Of a DNA stretch of 64,000 nucleotides, positions 34,878-43,586 are shown piece by piece. Source of the DNA: Prevotella sp. E2-28 (lineage in GTDB: Bacteria; Bacteroidota; Bacteroidia; Bacteroidales; Bacteroidaceae); the NCBI RefSeq assembly GCF_022024055.1, contig NZ_CP091788.1, positions 2,542,001-2,606,000 of the forward strand, given 5' to 3'. The notes beneath the pieces are model-generated. The model was given only the letters and a program-made list of their open reading frames with translations, was not told the origin of the DNA and did not search any database. Position 1 is the stretch's first letter. The number at the start of each line of letters is the position of its first letter. The position numbers and the translations under genes are program-made.

Positions 34878-34885
34878 TATATTTG
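34878..34885 (+). promoter_or_regulatory. mscL promoter -7 element
   Basis: TATATTTG on the plus strand; it lies back to back with the gapA element, 12 nt apart, and gives a leader of about 130 nt. Confidence 0.65.
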
Positions 34886-35019
34886 CACCCAGAATCAGTC
34901 TTAATTAAAGTGAAAAGTTAGAATGACGTCAGAAAACTGATTTTCATCAAGACGGAAAGGACTGGATTGCAAAATAAAGATTACAATTTATATATTAACC
35001 AATTAAACAATTTAAAACT

Positions 35020-35445
35020 ATGGGATTTATTAAGGAATTCAAGGAGTTTGCCATGCGCGGCAACGTGATGGACATGGCAGTCGGTGTTATCATTGGCGGT
35101 GCCTTTGGTAAGATTGTGAGTTCATTGGTCAATGATGTTATCATGCCCCCTATCGGCTGGCTTATCGGTGGCATTAATTTTACCGATTTAAGCTACCAAC
35201 TACCACTTAACCCACTGAAGCCCGATCTGGAACCTGTAACAATCAATTACGGATCATTCCTGCAGACAACACTGGATTTCCTCATTGTGGCATTCTGTAT
35301 TTTCCTTGTTATCAAAGCTATCAATAAGCTGTCAAACCTGAAAAAGAAGGAAGAGGCGCCTGCACCAGAGCCCGAAGCTCCCAAGGGTCCCACCCAGGAA
35401 GAACTGCTGGCTGAGATTCGCGATTTGCTGAAGGAGAAGAAATAA
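35020..35445 (+). CDS. mscL: Large-conductance mechanosensitive channel
   Basis: A 141-residue inner-membrane protein that opens under membrane tension during hypo-osmotic shock. [24 protein letters not shown] is the conserved N-terminal helix and first TM, with [13 protein letters not shown] after it. TM2 is [18 protein letters not shown], and the C-terminal helical bundle ([15 protein letters not shown]) follows a Pro/Glu-rich linker. Length is normal. Confidence 0.96.
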   Translation: MGFIKEFKEFAMRGNVMDMAVGVIIGGAFGKIVSSLVNDVIMPPIGWLIGGINFTDLSYQLPLNPLKPDLEPVTINYGSFLQTTLDFLIVAFCIFLVIKAINKLSNLKKKEEAPAPEPEAPKGPTQEELLAEIRDLLKEKK

Positions 35446-35470
35446 GCAACACCTTTTTATTATAATATGG

Positions 35471-35499
35471 GGGCGAGTTCAATAAAAACTCGCCCTTTT
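35471..35499 (+). terminator. Terminator of mscL
   Basis: GGGCGAGTT (35471-35479) pairs with AACTCGCCC (35487-35495), followed by TTTT. Confidence 0.85.
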
Positions 35500-35591
35500 C
35501 CTTCTACAACCTCAGCACGACATAAATCAAGAAAACTGGGTGTAATAGCCTATTGTTATCGCACACAGGCATGTATTTTATTTTTAATGCA

Positions 35592-35599
35592 TAACTTTG
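35592..35599 (+). promoter_or_regulatory. Promoter -7 element for the SulP transporter
   Basis: TAACTTTG, 33 nt before the ATG at 35632. Confidence 0.7.
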
Positions 35600-35631
35600 C
35601 AGCCGTTTTTTAAAGGATAATATAATTAATA

Positions 35632-37308
35632 ATGAAAACCTTAGATTTTAAGCCGAAATTGGTATCGGCCATTAAGAATTACAACAAACAGACTTTCATG
35701 GCCGACTTGATGGCTGGTGTCATTGTTGGCATTGTAGCCCTTCCTTTGGCAATTGCTTTTGGTATTGCAAGCGGCGTTTCTCCTGAAAAAGGTATTATTA
35801 CAGCTATCGTGGCAGGATTCGTAATTTCAGCCATGGGTGGCTCGAAAGTGCAGATTGGCGGTCCTACAGGTGCATTCATCGTCATCGTGGCAGGCATCAT
35901 CAACCAATACGGTATGCAGGGACTGACCATTGCCACACTGATGGCAGGTGTTTTCCTTATAGGTTTTGGTCTGCTGCATCTGGGTACTATCATTAAGTAT
36001 ATTCCCTACCCTATCATCGTAGGTTTCACGAGTGGTATTGCTGTAACCATCTTCACCACTCAGGTAAAGGACTTGCTGGGTATGCAGATGGACAGCGTGC
36101 CCAGCGACTTCATTGAGAAATGGATTGCCTACGGACAGAACATCATGCATATAGACCCTTGGAGTGCTGGCATAGGACTGATGAGTGTTGCCATCATTGC
36201 ATCGGCTCCGAAATTCAGCAAAAGAATCCCTGGTTCACTGATTGCTATCATCGTGATGACCATTGTAGCACTGCTGCTTAAGCAATATGCAGGTATCACA
36301 TCTATTGAGACTATCGGTGACCGTTTCAGTATTTCTTCTGAACTGCCTGATGCCATTGTACCCGAATTGACATGGGAAACCGTAAAAGGTCTGGTTGCAC
36401 CTGCTATGACTATCGCCATTCTCGGTGCTATTGAATCATTGCTGTCAGCCACCGTGGCCGATGGTGTGATTGGCGACCACCACAACTCCAACACAGAGCT
36501 CATTGGTCAGGGTGTGGCCAACATCGTATCGCCCATCTTCGGCGGTATTCCTGCTACTGGCGCTATTGCCCGTACCATGACTAATATTAATAATGGTGGA
36601 CGCACCCCTATCGCTGGTATTATACATGCTTTAGTGTTGCTGCTTATTTTCCTGTTCCTGATGCCACTGGCACAATATATCCCCATGGCTTGTCTGGCAG
36701 GTGTTCTGGTAGTAGTAAGCTATGGCATGAGCGGCTGGCGCTCATTCACAGCTCTGATGCGCAATCCTAAGAGTGACATCACCGTGCTGCTACTGACGTT
36801 CTTCCTGACCATCATCTTCGACCTGACAGTAGCTATCGAAGTGGGTATCGTCTGCGCTTGTCTGCTGTTCATGCGCCGTATGTCAGAAACTACCGATGTG
36901 AAGGCCGTCTATGACGAGATTGACCTGAACGAGGATGCCGATATGGAGCGTGGCAATCTGGAACACCTGACTATTCCTAAAGGTGTAGAGGTGTACGAAA
37001 TCAACGGTCCGTACTTCTTCGGAGCAGGCAATAAGTTTGAAGACCTGATGGGTAGCTACGGCGATCGCCCCAAGGTGCGCATTATCCGTATGCGTAAGGT
37101 GCCCTTCATTGACTCCACAGGCCTTCACAACCTTGAAAACATGTGCCTGATGAGTCAGAAGGATGGCATCACCGTTGTGCTCTCGGGAGTCAACGAAAAA
37201 GTGGAAGCCGTGCTTCGTCGCAACAACTTCCACAAGTTATTAGGTGAGAATAACATCTGCAACCACATAGACTTGGCCTTGGCTCGTGCAAACGAGCTGG
37301 TGGCCTAG
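35632..37308 (+). CDS. SulP-family anion transporter with STAS domain
   Basis: A 558-residue polytopic protein. The N-terminal DLMAGVIVGIVALPLAIAFGIASG and GPTGAFIVIVAGI motifs mark the SulP transport core. A cytoplasmic C-terminal STAS domain includes PFIDSTGLHNLENM near 500. SulP proteins carry sulfate, bicarbonate or dicarboxylates, usually with sodium or protons; the substrate cannot be told from the sequence. It is a single-gene unit; its stop overlaps the stop of the convergent lipoprotein gene by four bases. Confidence 0.92.
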   Translation: MKTLDFKPKLVSAIKNYNKQTFMADLMAGVIVGIVALPLAIAFGIASGVSPEKGIITAIVAGFVISAMGGSKVQIGGPTGAFIVIVAGIINQYGMQGLTIATLMAGVFLIGFGLLHLGTIIKYIPYPIIVGFTSGIAVTIFTTQVKDLLGMQMDSVPSDFIEKWIAYGQNIMHIDPWSAGIGLMSVAIIASAPKFSKRIPGSLIAIIVMTIVALLLKQYAGITSIETIGDRFSISSELPDAIVPELTWETVKGLVAPAMTIAILGAIESLLSATVADGVIGDHHNSNTELIGQGVANIVSPIFGGIPATGAIARTMTNINNGGRTPIAGIIHALVLLLIFLFLMPLAQYIPMACLAGVLVVVSYGMSGWRSFTALMRNPKSDITVLLLTFFLTIIFDLTVAIEVGIVCACLLFMRRMSETTDVKAVYDEIDLNEDADMERGNLEHLTIPKGVEVYEINGPYFFGAGNKFEDLMGSYGDRPKVRIIRMRKVPFIDSTGLHNLENMCLMSQKDGITVVLSGVNEKVEAVLRRNNFHKLLGENNICNHIDLALARANELVA

Positions 37309-38162
37309 TCGGTCTGGATAATCAGGTAGCGGCTCAAGCTCCAGAAGCGGGCAACATCCTTAATCTGGAGTACGCTGCTGTTACCATTACGAGAAATAGT
37401 GTAGGAGTCAGTCGGGGCATTCGTAAGCACCTTAGCCTTCTTGCTAGGGATATTAATCTGAGTCACATTACGAATGTCAACCTTCACGAAGAGTGACTTG
37501 TCAATATTATCAAACTCCACTTTCTTCTTTTTGAAGATATTACCACCAGAGGTCAGCCCTTTCTCTTTCAACTCACGAGAGGTTCCCATGATGTAGTAGC
37601 CCTCATTGAGTGCGGCATCTTGCGACTCAATAGCACGGCGCTGCTGCTCGTTCTCATCCTGCAGCGAACCAATAGCCGTATTCAGGTTATTCATCTCGCC
37701 ACGCATACGGTCTATATTCGCATTAGCACTCTGAAGCTCTTCCTCCAACTGTGCAATACGCTGCTGTTTGGCCTCCAGTTCACCATTCAGGTATTTCACC
37801 AGCTTACCCAACTTAGCCAGCTCGTCCTCACGTCCTGCTAGTTTCTTTTCCAGTTCTGCCAGTTTTGATTTGTTCTCTTCAAGCGTAGCCTTGAAAGCAG
37901 CCAGGTTCTCAAGCATCTGCTCCTTAGTCAGAACAGGACCCTCACTGGCATCACGCAGCATACCTTCACCGGCAGCGATAGAGTCAATGCTAGCCGACAC
38001 CTCAACGAGCGAAGAAGTCAGATCGTCAAGCACCTGACGCTGCTGCTCGTTCACATTCATCACAGAATCTTTTTCATTCTGCCACTTGCCCTCGTTTCCG
38101 CCAATGCAAGAGGCCATTGTTGCTGCGATTGCAGCAATCAACATGAAACTCAGTTTTCTCAT
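37305..38162 (-). CDS. Coiled-coil lipoprotein
   Basis: A 285-residue lipoprotein (MRKLSFMLIAAIAATMASC, Cys at 19). Residues about 35-195 are almost continuous heptad repeats (e.g. LAELEKKLAGREDELAKLGK). A C-terminal beta-rich domain of about 85 residues follows. It is the last of three minus-strand genes behind a PP2C-type phosphatase and a single-TM protein, with 10- and 34-nt gaps. I do not recognise a family; a periplasmic spacer or envelope sensor is possible. Confidence 0.7.
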   Translation of the reverse strand: MRKLSFMLIAAIAATMASCIGGNEGKWQNEKDSVMNVNEQQRQVLDDLTSSLVEVSASIDSIAAGEGMLRDASEGPVLTKEQMLENLAAFKATLEENKSKLAELEKKLAGREDELAKLGKLVKYLNGELEAKQQRIAQLEEELQSANANIDRMRGEMNNLNTAIGSLQDENEQQRRAIESQDAALNEGYYIMGTSRELKEKGLTSGGNIFKKKKVEFDNIDKSLFVKVDIRNVTQINIPSKKAKVLTNAPTDSYTISRNGNSSVLQIKDVARFWSLSRYLIIQTD

Positions 38163-38172
38163 TGTTTTCTAT

Positions 38173-38712
38173 TTAATTGTTATGACTTTTTTGAATCTCT
38201 TCTTCCACCTTTACACGGAAATCCGCAAAGTTCTCTATGCGCCCATCAATATATTCAAACTGCTGCTGATCGGCGTCTGACAAGCTAAAGAACCAGCTGA
38301 ACGCATGAAGCTGACGCTCAGACAACTCGCCTGCACGTAGCATATACACATTCTTTAAACGCTTCAGACTATGTTGATCCACGAGGAAACACTCCGTATA
38401 AACGTGTTTCAGGGCCTTAATACGACGTTCCAGGATCTGCTCCTGCTCCATTGTCCCGTCATGAGCCACACGGTTCTCTACATCCTGAATTCTGCTCAAC
38501 GAGAGGTCTTCACTATCAAGGATACTGATAGCCTCGCCCGTGCTGAGCACCTCTATCTCTACCGTCTCCGTAGCATCCTCATCTAGCGTAACATATCGGT
38601 AAATACCGTAGCCCACGCCAGCGGCCACCAAAAGCAGGAAGAAAAGAACTACAGGAATGAGCAAAAGCCACATTTTGTTAAATCCACTTTTCTTTACAGG
38701 TTGTTGATTCAT
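38173..38712 (-). CDS. Single-pass membrane protein of the PP2C cassette
   Basis: A 179-residue protein. A short cytoplasmic N-terminus with lysines precedes a strong TM helix (MWLLLIPVVLFFLLLVAAGVG, about 14-34), followed by a soluble, acidic, probably helical extracytoplasmic part. It is between the phosphatase and the coiled-coil lipoprotein genes in one operon. It could relay signals across the membrane, but no known domain is visible. Confidence 0.65.
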   Translation of the reverse strand: MNQQPVKKSGFNKMWLLLIPVVLFFLLLVAAGVGYGIYRYVTLDEDATETVEIEVLSTGEAISILDSEDLSLSRIQDVENRVAHDGTMEQEQILERRIKALKHVYTECFLVDQHSLKRLKNVYMLRAGELSERQLHAFSWFFSLSDADQQQFEYIDGRIENFADFRVKVEEEIQKSHNN

Positions 38713-38746
38713 AGCTATTACAGTTTTTAATTATGTTCAAAATGTT

Positions 38747-39649
38747 TTAGAGAAACACAGCAATTCCTGCTGCGATACCAGCCAATAACGACAAGACCGA
38801 AAGTCCTATTGCCACAACGGATATTTTACTATTTTTCTTAGGTTCTGGAGCCACAGGCAGATTGTCAGACTCCTCTTCAACGTCTGTAACATCTTTCACC
38901 TGTATCAGATAGGCAGAATGGTTATCAGCATTGTTAGCCGTTGCATTTATCAGTCGCTGACGCTTCTGCTCATCAGTATCGGTGCTACATACGATACTCA
39001 TCAACCCGCTATCCTCCATCCGTTCCAGCATTCCGTCGGTACAAAGATAGAAATAATCACCAGGCTTCACGTCCATGATATTCACCAAGGTAGCTCCTGT
39101 GCGTTGCTCCAAGTGGGGCTGCATGGCTTTTAGGATAACATTCTTGCGAGGTGAGGTCTTCATCTCCTCATAACTTATCTCACCCTGTTCATAGAGTTGC
39201 TGCACCAGCGAGTGATCGCGCGAGCGATACAGCACACCTTTCTCAGGACCCAACGAAGGGCGCAGGTGATAGATACGGCTATCACCGATATGTGCCACCA
39301 TACAACCGCCATCGTGAAAACAAAGGAAGGTCATCGTGGTACCCATTGAGGCCTCGTTATTCGGATCCGCGGCATCCAAGGCATCATAAGCATTCGACAA
39401 ACACTGGCGGAAGTCCTCATCGGTAAACACAGGTACGGCACTAAGGATTGCATCTGCCATCTGACCAAGAGCCTTACTCACGGCCTCACTAGCCACCTCT
39501 CCTTTATCTAGTCCGCCCATGCCGTCGCAGACCACAAACACACGTCGTTCCACAGAAGCCTCACCCGCCAAAGGGTAGATGGAATCTTCCTGATTACTGC
39601 GGCCTCCTAATTCGTTAATAGCCTGCGGTTGATACAATTGAAACTTCAT
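38747..39649 (-). CDS. PP2C-type serine/threonine phosphatase with C-terminal membrane anchor
   Basis: A 300-residue protein. The PP2C metal-binding motifs are all present: GGRSNQEDS, VVCDGMGGLDKGE, MVAHIGDSRIYHL and LCTDGMLERM. A hydrophobic C-terminal helix (ISVVAIGLSVLSLLAGIAAGIAVFL) anchors the catalytic domain in the cytoplasm, at the inner membrane. The frame is open from 39739 but the promoter at 39712-39719 and the family start point to 39649. No kinase gene is adjacent, which is unusual for a signalling pair. Confidence 0.88.
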   Translation of the reverse strand: MKFQLYQPQAINELGGRSNQEDSIYPLAGEASVERRVFVVCDGMGGLDKGEVASEAVSKALGQMADAILSAVPVFTDEDFRQCLSNAYDALDAADPNNEASMGTTMTFLCFHDGGCMVAHIGDSRIYHLRPSLGPEKGVLYRSRDHSLVQQLYEQGEISYEEMKTSPRKNVILKAMQPHLEQRTGATLVNIMDVKPGDYFYLCTDGMLERMEDSGLMSIVCSTDTDEQKRQRLINATANNADNHSAYLIQVKDVTDVEEESDNLPVAPEPKKNSKISVVAIGLSVLSLLAGIAAGIAVFL

Positions 39650-39711
39650 CCTAAATACTTCATGACCAACAATCTGATTATCATTATGTTGGTTGTTAAT
39701 AATCGTTTGGG

Positions 39712-39719
39712 CAAAGGTA
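39712..39719 (-). promoter_or_regulatory. Promoter -7 element for the PP2C cassette
   Basis: TACCTTTG on the minus strand with TTTTTTG upstream; leader about 55 nt. Confidence 0.7.
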
Positions 39720-39897
39720 AACAAAAAAGCCGAAAGCACAAAAATAATTACGAACTATTTTCAGGTTCCCACCTTTTTCCTACCTCATGTTCAGCTGAAA
39801 AACAAAGGATATTAAGCGTGTTTTAGCGAGAATAAAGCAAAACCTATTATTTATATAAAATTGATAACCAATATTTTAAATAACTAAACTTTATGTT

Positions 39898-40452
39898 TTA
39901 CTTCACAATCCAATAACCATTCTTGTTGGCACCCACTCGCTCCAGCACCCCTTTCTTACGCAGAGAAGCCAGGATTTTATTGATTCCAGCCTCAGAAAGA
40001 TGGGCTTTTTGACTCAATTCTACGATGGTGAGGTGGGAATTATTGGCTAAAAGCGACACAACACGCTGTTCAGAACTGCTCAGACGCATAGAAGGAGCCT
40101 TATCCTCTACCATTTTAACACTTTTATCCTCTACTTTCTGACGTTCTCGTACTTCCTTTTTATCCTTTACTTTGCACCTTATTTTATCTTCTACTTCGCG
40201 GTTTATCTTATCCTGTACTTTTCTTATAACCTCCTGGCGCACCGTCTCCTGTAGAGTATGCAAAATATAAGTTACGAACGCGGTACTATCAGTACTTTCA
40301 GGTACAGAAGGGGTAGAATCCGACGAATTTTCGTCCGATTTCATCGAAAAATCATCGATTTCATCCAGCGCACGTAGAATTCCTGCCTGCGAAGCTATAT
40401 CTGAAACCAAGCGCAGTATCTCAGGTGTAAGTTTAAAAGGAGGTATGTACAT
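39898..40452 (-). CDS. Fic-related regulator lacking the Fic domain (winged-helix C-terminus)
   Basis: A 184-residue protein. The start, MYIPPFKLTPEILRLVSDIASQAG, resembles the N-terminal helices of Fic/DOC proteins. The end (SSSEQRVVSLLANNSHLTIVELSQKAHLSEAGINKILASLRKKGVLERVGANKNGYWIVK) is the winged-helix domain that closes many Fic proteins. The HPFxxGNGR catalytic core is absent; instead a charged stretch (about 78-118) holds five V[QEK]DK units. It may be a DNA-binding derivative or a decay product that stayed in frame. It has a full-consensus promoter, which argues for expression. Confidence 0.55.
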   Translation of the reverse strand: MYIPPFKLTPEILRLVSDIASQAGILRALDEIDDFSMKSDENSSDSTPSVPESTDSTAFVTYILHTLQETVRQEVIRKVQDKINREVEDKIRCKVKDKKEVRERQKVEDKSVKMVEDKAPSMRLSSSEQRVVSLLANNSHLTIVELSQKAHLSEAGINKILASLRKKGVLERVGANKNGYWIVK

Positions 40453-40478
40453 ATCTTATACTATAGTTTATTCTGCCG

Positions 40479-40510
40479 CAAAGATACGAATAAACTATTA
40501 AACCGCCAAA
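40479..40510 (-). promoter_or_regulatory. Full-consensus promoter for the Fic-related gene
   Basis: On the minus strand TTTG (40510-40507), 20 nt, then TATCTTTG (40486-40479). Confidence 0.8.
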
Positions 40511-41084
40511 TTATTACAGGATAAATTAATTTTGGCCATCATCAACCCGATTCAGCCCCCTCGCAACACCCCATCTACCAAGATTTATGATATGTTAGGC
40601 TGCATACCAGACACAAATTTTACCAGCACGCCTCCGCTGATTCCACCACCCTACCCCATCGCCAAGATCAGCACTCCAAACGAATATTACAGATAATGAC
40701 AGATGACAAATGACAGTTACAAAACACCGTCTACCACCCACGATGATACGTTGCTGTTAGAGTTATATCATTATAGGTCTATATATTATTTATTATACTT
40801 ATTTATATTTATATATATCTATATTTATTTATATATATATTATTAAAAATATAAATAATAATAAGAATATATATAGAGGTATAAAGGGAAGCGAAGGAGG
40901 TATGAGAGATGTGCAATGGTTGTGATTTTTAACTGTCATTTGTCATTTGTAATTGATTGTCATTGCTGCTAAATGAATGACGTGCTCAAGGGGTGCGAAC
41001 GGCTTGTTCAAGGTGCTTCAGCGGCGTGCTCAAGGGGTGCGAATGACGTGCTCACGGCCTTTGAATGAGCGGCATCTGGCGACA
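40511..41084. other. Repeat-rich intergenic region without a gene
   Basis: No convincing ORF. It contains a 17-bp inverted repeat (40703-40719 and 40930-40946, core ACAAATGACAGTTA), an almost pure A/T block between them (about 40761-40885), and tandem repeats at 40981-41057 (CGTGCTCAAGGGGTGCGAA at 40981-40999 and 41025-41043, partial copy at 41047). Confidence 0.8.
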
Positions 41085-41087
41085 AAA

Positions 41088-41122
41088 AAATAGGGCTCCC
41101 GAGAGATTCGAGAACCCTATTT
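41088..41122 (-). terminator. Terminator of guaA
   Basis: AAATAGGG (41088-41095) pairs with CCCTATTT (41115-41122), extended by imperfect inner pairing; the minus-strand run after it is AT-rich with T's. Confidence 0.8.
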
Positions 41123-41146
41123 ATGGTATTTTATGGGGAGAAAGAA

Positions 41147-42757
41147 TTACTCCCACTCGATTGTTGCAGGTGGTTTTGACGAGATGTCATAGCAAACGCG
41201 GTTCACGCCACGCACCTTATTGATAATCTCGTTGCTGACCTTTGCCATGAACTCGTAAGGCAGATGTGCCCAGTCGGCTGTCATAGCATCGGTAGAGGTG
41301 ACGGCACGCAGAGCTACGGGGTGCTCATAGGTACGCTCATCGCCCATCACGCCTACACTACGCACGGTAGAGAGGAGGATAGCACCTGCCTGCCAAATCT
41401 GGTCGTAGAGCGAAACCTCAATCTCGCCATCCTTCATATCGGCAGGAATACCAGCAGCCAGCACCTTACGGGCTTCCTCGCCACTAAGCTTCACTTTATA
41501 ATCACGCAAGCCGCGGATATAGATATCATCGGCATCCTGAAGGATCTGCACCTTCTCACGAGTGATATCACCAAGGATACGCACAGCCAAGCCAGGACCG
41601 GGGAAGGGATGACGAGTGATAAGATGCTCAGGCATACCCATCTGACGGCCTACACGGCGTACCTCGTCCTTAAACAGCCACTTCAGGGGCTCGCAAAGCT
41701 GCAGGTGCATCTCTTTAGGCAGACCACCCACGTTATGATGGCTCTTGATGACCTTACCCGTGATGTTCAGCGACTCAATACGGTCGGGATAAATAGTGCC
41801 CTGTGCCAACCACTTGGCATCAGTAATCTTCTTAGCCTCAGCATTGAACACCTCCACGAAGTCGCGACCGATAATCTTTCTCTTCTGCTCAGGATCGGTA
41901 ACGCCTGCCAGGTCTGAGAAGAATTTTTCGCTGGCATCAACGCCTATCACGTTCAGGCCCAGCACTTTATAGTCTTCCATTACCTGCTGGAACTCGTTCT
42001 TGCGCAGCATACCGTGATCTACGAAGATACAGGTAAGGTTGCTGCCAATAGCCTTGTTCAGCAGCACAGCAGCTACTGATGAGTCAACGCCACCAGAGAG
42101 ACCCAGAATCACACGGTCATTGCCCACCTGAGCCTTGAGCTCTGCAACGGTAGTATCAACGAACGAAGCCGCACTCCACTCCTGCTTTGAGCCACAGATG
42201 TTTACCACGAAGTTGTGCAGCAAGGTCTTTCCCTGAATAGTGTGGAACACCTCAGGATGGAACTGCACGGCCCAAATGGGCTGCTTGGTAGAAGCAAAGG
42301 CAGCGTTCTTCACATCCTTTGTAGAACCAATCACCTCGAAGTCAGAGGGGATAGCCGTGATGGTGTCACCGTGACTCATCCACACCTGCGAACCTTTCAC
42401 GAAGCCCTTAAACAGGGGATTTTCAAGGTTAATGGTCTCAAGGTTAGCACGACCATACTCACGAGAGTCGGCCTTCTCAACCTTACCACCCAGGGTGTTT
42501 GAGATAAACTGAGCACCATAGCAGATGCCCAGCACAGGCACTTTGCCTACGAATTGCGAGAGATCTACCTTAAACGCCTCTGGGTCGTGGACCGAATAGG
42601 GCGAACCGCTAAGGATAACGCCAATAACATCGGCATCATCGCCCTTAGGGTACTTGTTGTAAGGCAGAATTTCGCAAAAGGTGTCCAGCTCGCGGACACG
42701 ACGGCCAATGAGCTGGGTCGTCTGCGAACCGAAATCTAAAATGATAATCTTTTGCAT
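41147..42757 (-). CDS. guaA: GMP synthase (glutamine-hydrolysing)
   Basis: A 536-residue enzyme converting XMP to GMP with ATP and glutamine. The N-terminal class I amidotransferase has VLGICYGAQ (catalytic Cys) and VQFHPEVFH. The ATP-pyrophosphatase domain has [17 protein letters not shown], and the dimerisation domain ends in [17 protein letters not shown]. The start is the ATG at 42757 ([20 protein letters not shown]); the frame extends upstream but into the neighbour. Seven nt separate it from the MurU-like gene on the same strand, so they are cotranscribed. Confidence 0.96.
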   Translation of the reverse strand: MQKIIILDFGSQTTQLIGRRVRELDTFCEILPYNKYPKGDDADVIGVILSGSPYSVHDPEAFKVDLSQFVGKVPVLGICYGAQFISNTLGGKVEKADSREYGRANLETINLENPLFKGFVKGSQVWMSHGDTITAIPSDFEVIGSTKDVKNAAFASTKQPIWAVQFHPEVFHTIQGKTLLHNFVVNICGSKQEWSAASFVDTTVAELKAQVGNDRVILGLSGGVDSSVAAVLLNKAIGSNLTCIFVDHGMLRKNEFQQVMEDYKVLGLNVIGVDASEKFFSDLAGVTDPEQKRKIIGRDFVEVFNAEAKKITDAKWLAQGTIYPDRIESLNITGKVIKSHHNVGGLPKEMHLQLCEPLKWLFKDEVRRVGRQMGMPEHLITRHPFPGPGLAVRILGDITREKVQILQDADDIYIRGLRDYKVKLSGEEARKVLAAGIPADMKDGEIEVSLYDQIWQAGAILLSTVRSVGVMGDERTYEHPVALRAVTSTDAMTADWAHLPYEFMAKVSNEIINKVRGVNRVCYDISSKPPATIEWE

Positions 42758-42764
42758 TGAATAT

Positions 42765-43514
42765 TTATTGATTAATGAATTGTTCCGCTTGGTCAAGGGT
42801 CTCAATCTTTCCTACGTCCATGAGGCGCAGGTCGTCCTTCACAAGTCCCACGATCTTAGAACGGTGGCAGACGCTGAGATAGAAATCTATGATGGGGAAA
42901 CGCTCAGGAAACTGGTCCATGAGCGCAAACAAACGAGGCGAGAAAGAATGAATGCCACTGAAAGCATACTCGTTGAACGGTTCGCCATGCTGGGAAAGGC
43001 CTGTACGGCGTACATACTCGTAAGGACTACGAATCTCGCCCGTCTCAATATTCTTCCAGCCCATCAGTCGCATGGCATTATCGAAGAGCAGATAGCGCTT
43101 GGTCTTACGCTTACTGACCAAGAGCACGGCATCCTCTTCAGGCAGATGCTGACGCGAGAACCAACCGAAATCTACGTTATCCAGAATATCGACATTATGA
43201 ATAAGGATGGGCTCGTCATCATTAAACAGCGGGGCAGCCTTTTTCAGCCCCCCACCCGTTTCAAGCAACTGGTCGCTCTCATCGCTAAACTGCACCAGCG
43301 GGGCGTAGTCTTGCTGCGCCACGTGGTCTTTAATCATCTGAGCAAAATGATGGATGTTTACAATGAAACGATCATAACCCTGATCACGAAGTCTGTTGAT
43401 AATAATGTCGAGCAAAGGGCGGCCTCCCACTGGCACCAATGCTTTCGGCATTGTGTCTGTAAGCGGTTTTAAGCGGGTTCCCAAGCCTGCCGCGAATATC
43501 ATCGCCTGTTTCAT
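42765..43514 (-). CDS. Nucleotidyltransferase, MurU-like (amino-sugar-1-phosphate uridylyltransferase)
   Basis: A 249-residue NTP transferase: [28 protein letters not shown] at the start is the nucleotide-binding signature, and [11 protein letters not shown] is the metal-binding region. Its size and sequence resemble MurU, which makes UDP-MurNAc from MurNAc-1-phosphate in peptidoglycan recycling. The upstream gene encodes an AmgK-like kinase fused to a RapZ C-terminal domain, and AmgK with MurU is the known anomeric-kinase recycling route. The -7 element (43520-43527) is so close to the ATG that the mRNA is probably leaderless. Confidence 0.75.
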   Translation of the reverse strand: MKQAMIFAAGLGTRLKPLTDTMPKALVPVGGRPLLDIIINRLRDQGYDRFIVNIHHFAQMIKDHVAQQDYAPLVQFSDESDQLLETGGGLKKAAPLFNDDEPILIHNVDILDNVDFGWFSRQHLPEEDAVLLVSKRKTKRYLLFDNAMRLMGWKNIETGEIRSPYEYVRRTGLSQHGEPFNEYAFSGIHSFSPRLFALMDQFPERFPIIDFYLSVCHRSKIVGLVKDDLRLMDVGKIETLDQAEQFINQ

Positions 43515-43519
43515 GGGTG

Positions 43520-43527
43520 CAAAGGTA
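43520..43527 (-). promoter_or_regulatory. Promoter -7 element for the MurU-like/guaA operon
   Basis: TACCTTTG on the minus strand, ending five bases before the ATG at 43514; predicts a leaderless transcript. Confidence 0.7.
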
Positions 43528-43535
43528 CGAAAAAT

Positions 43536-43566
43536 AAGTGAAAAGTGAAAAGTGAAAAGTGAAAAA
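43536..43566. repeat. Tandem 7-nt repeat (AAAAGTG, about four copies)
   Basis: The units lie between the -7 element and the kinase/RapZ stop. A partial inverted copy (CTTCACTTTCACTTTTT) follows at about 43579, so on the minus strand it may form a terminator-like hairpin. Confidence 0.7.
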
Positions 43567-43586
43567 TTTATTTCCGTACTTCACTT

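Noticed and set aside
37305..37308. SulP and coiled-coil gene overlap as a frameshift
   Set aside because: It is a four-base tail-to-tail overlap of two complete genes; both have normal C-termini.
41147..42805. A purine riboswitch upstream of guaA
   Set aside because: The gene is seven nt after the MurU-like gene, leaving no room for an aptamer.
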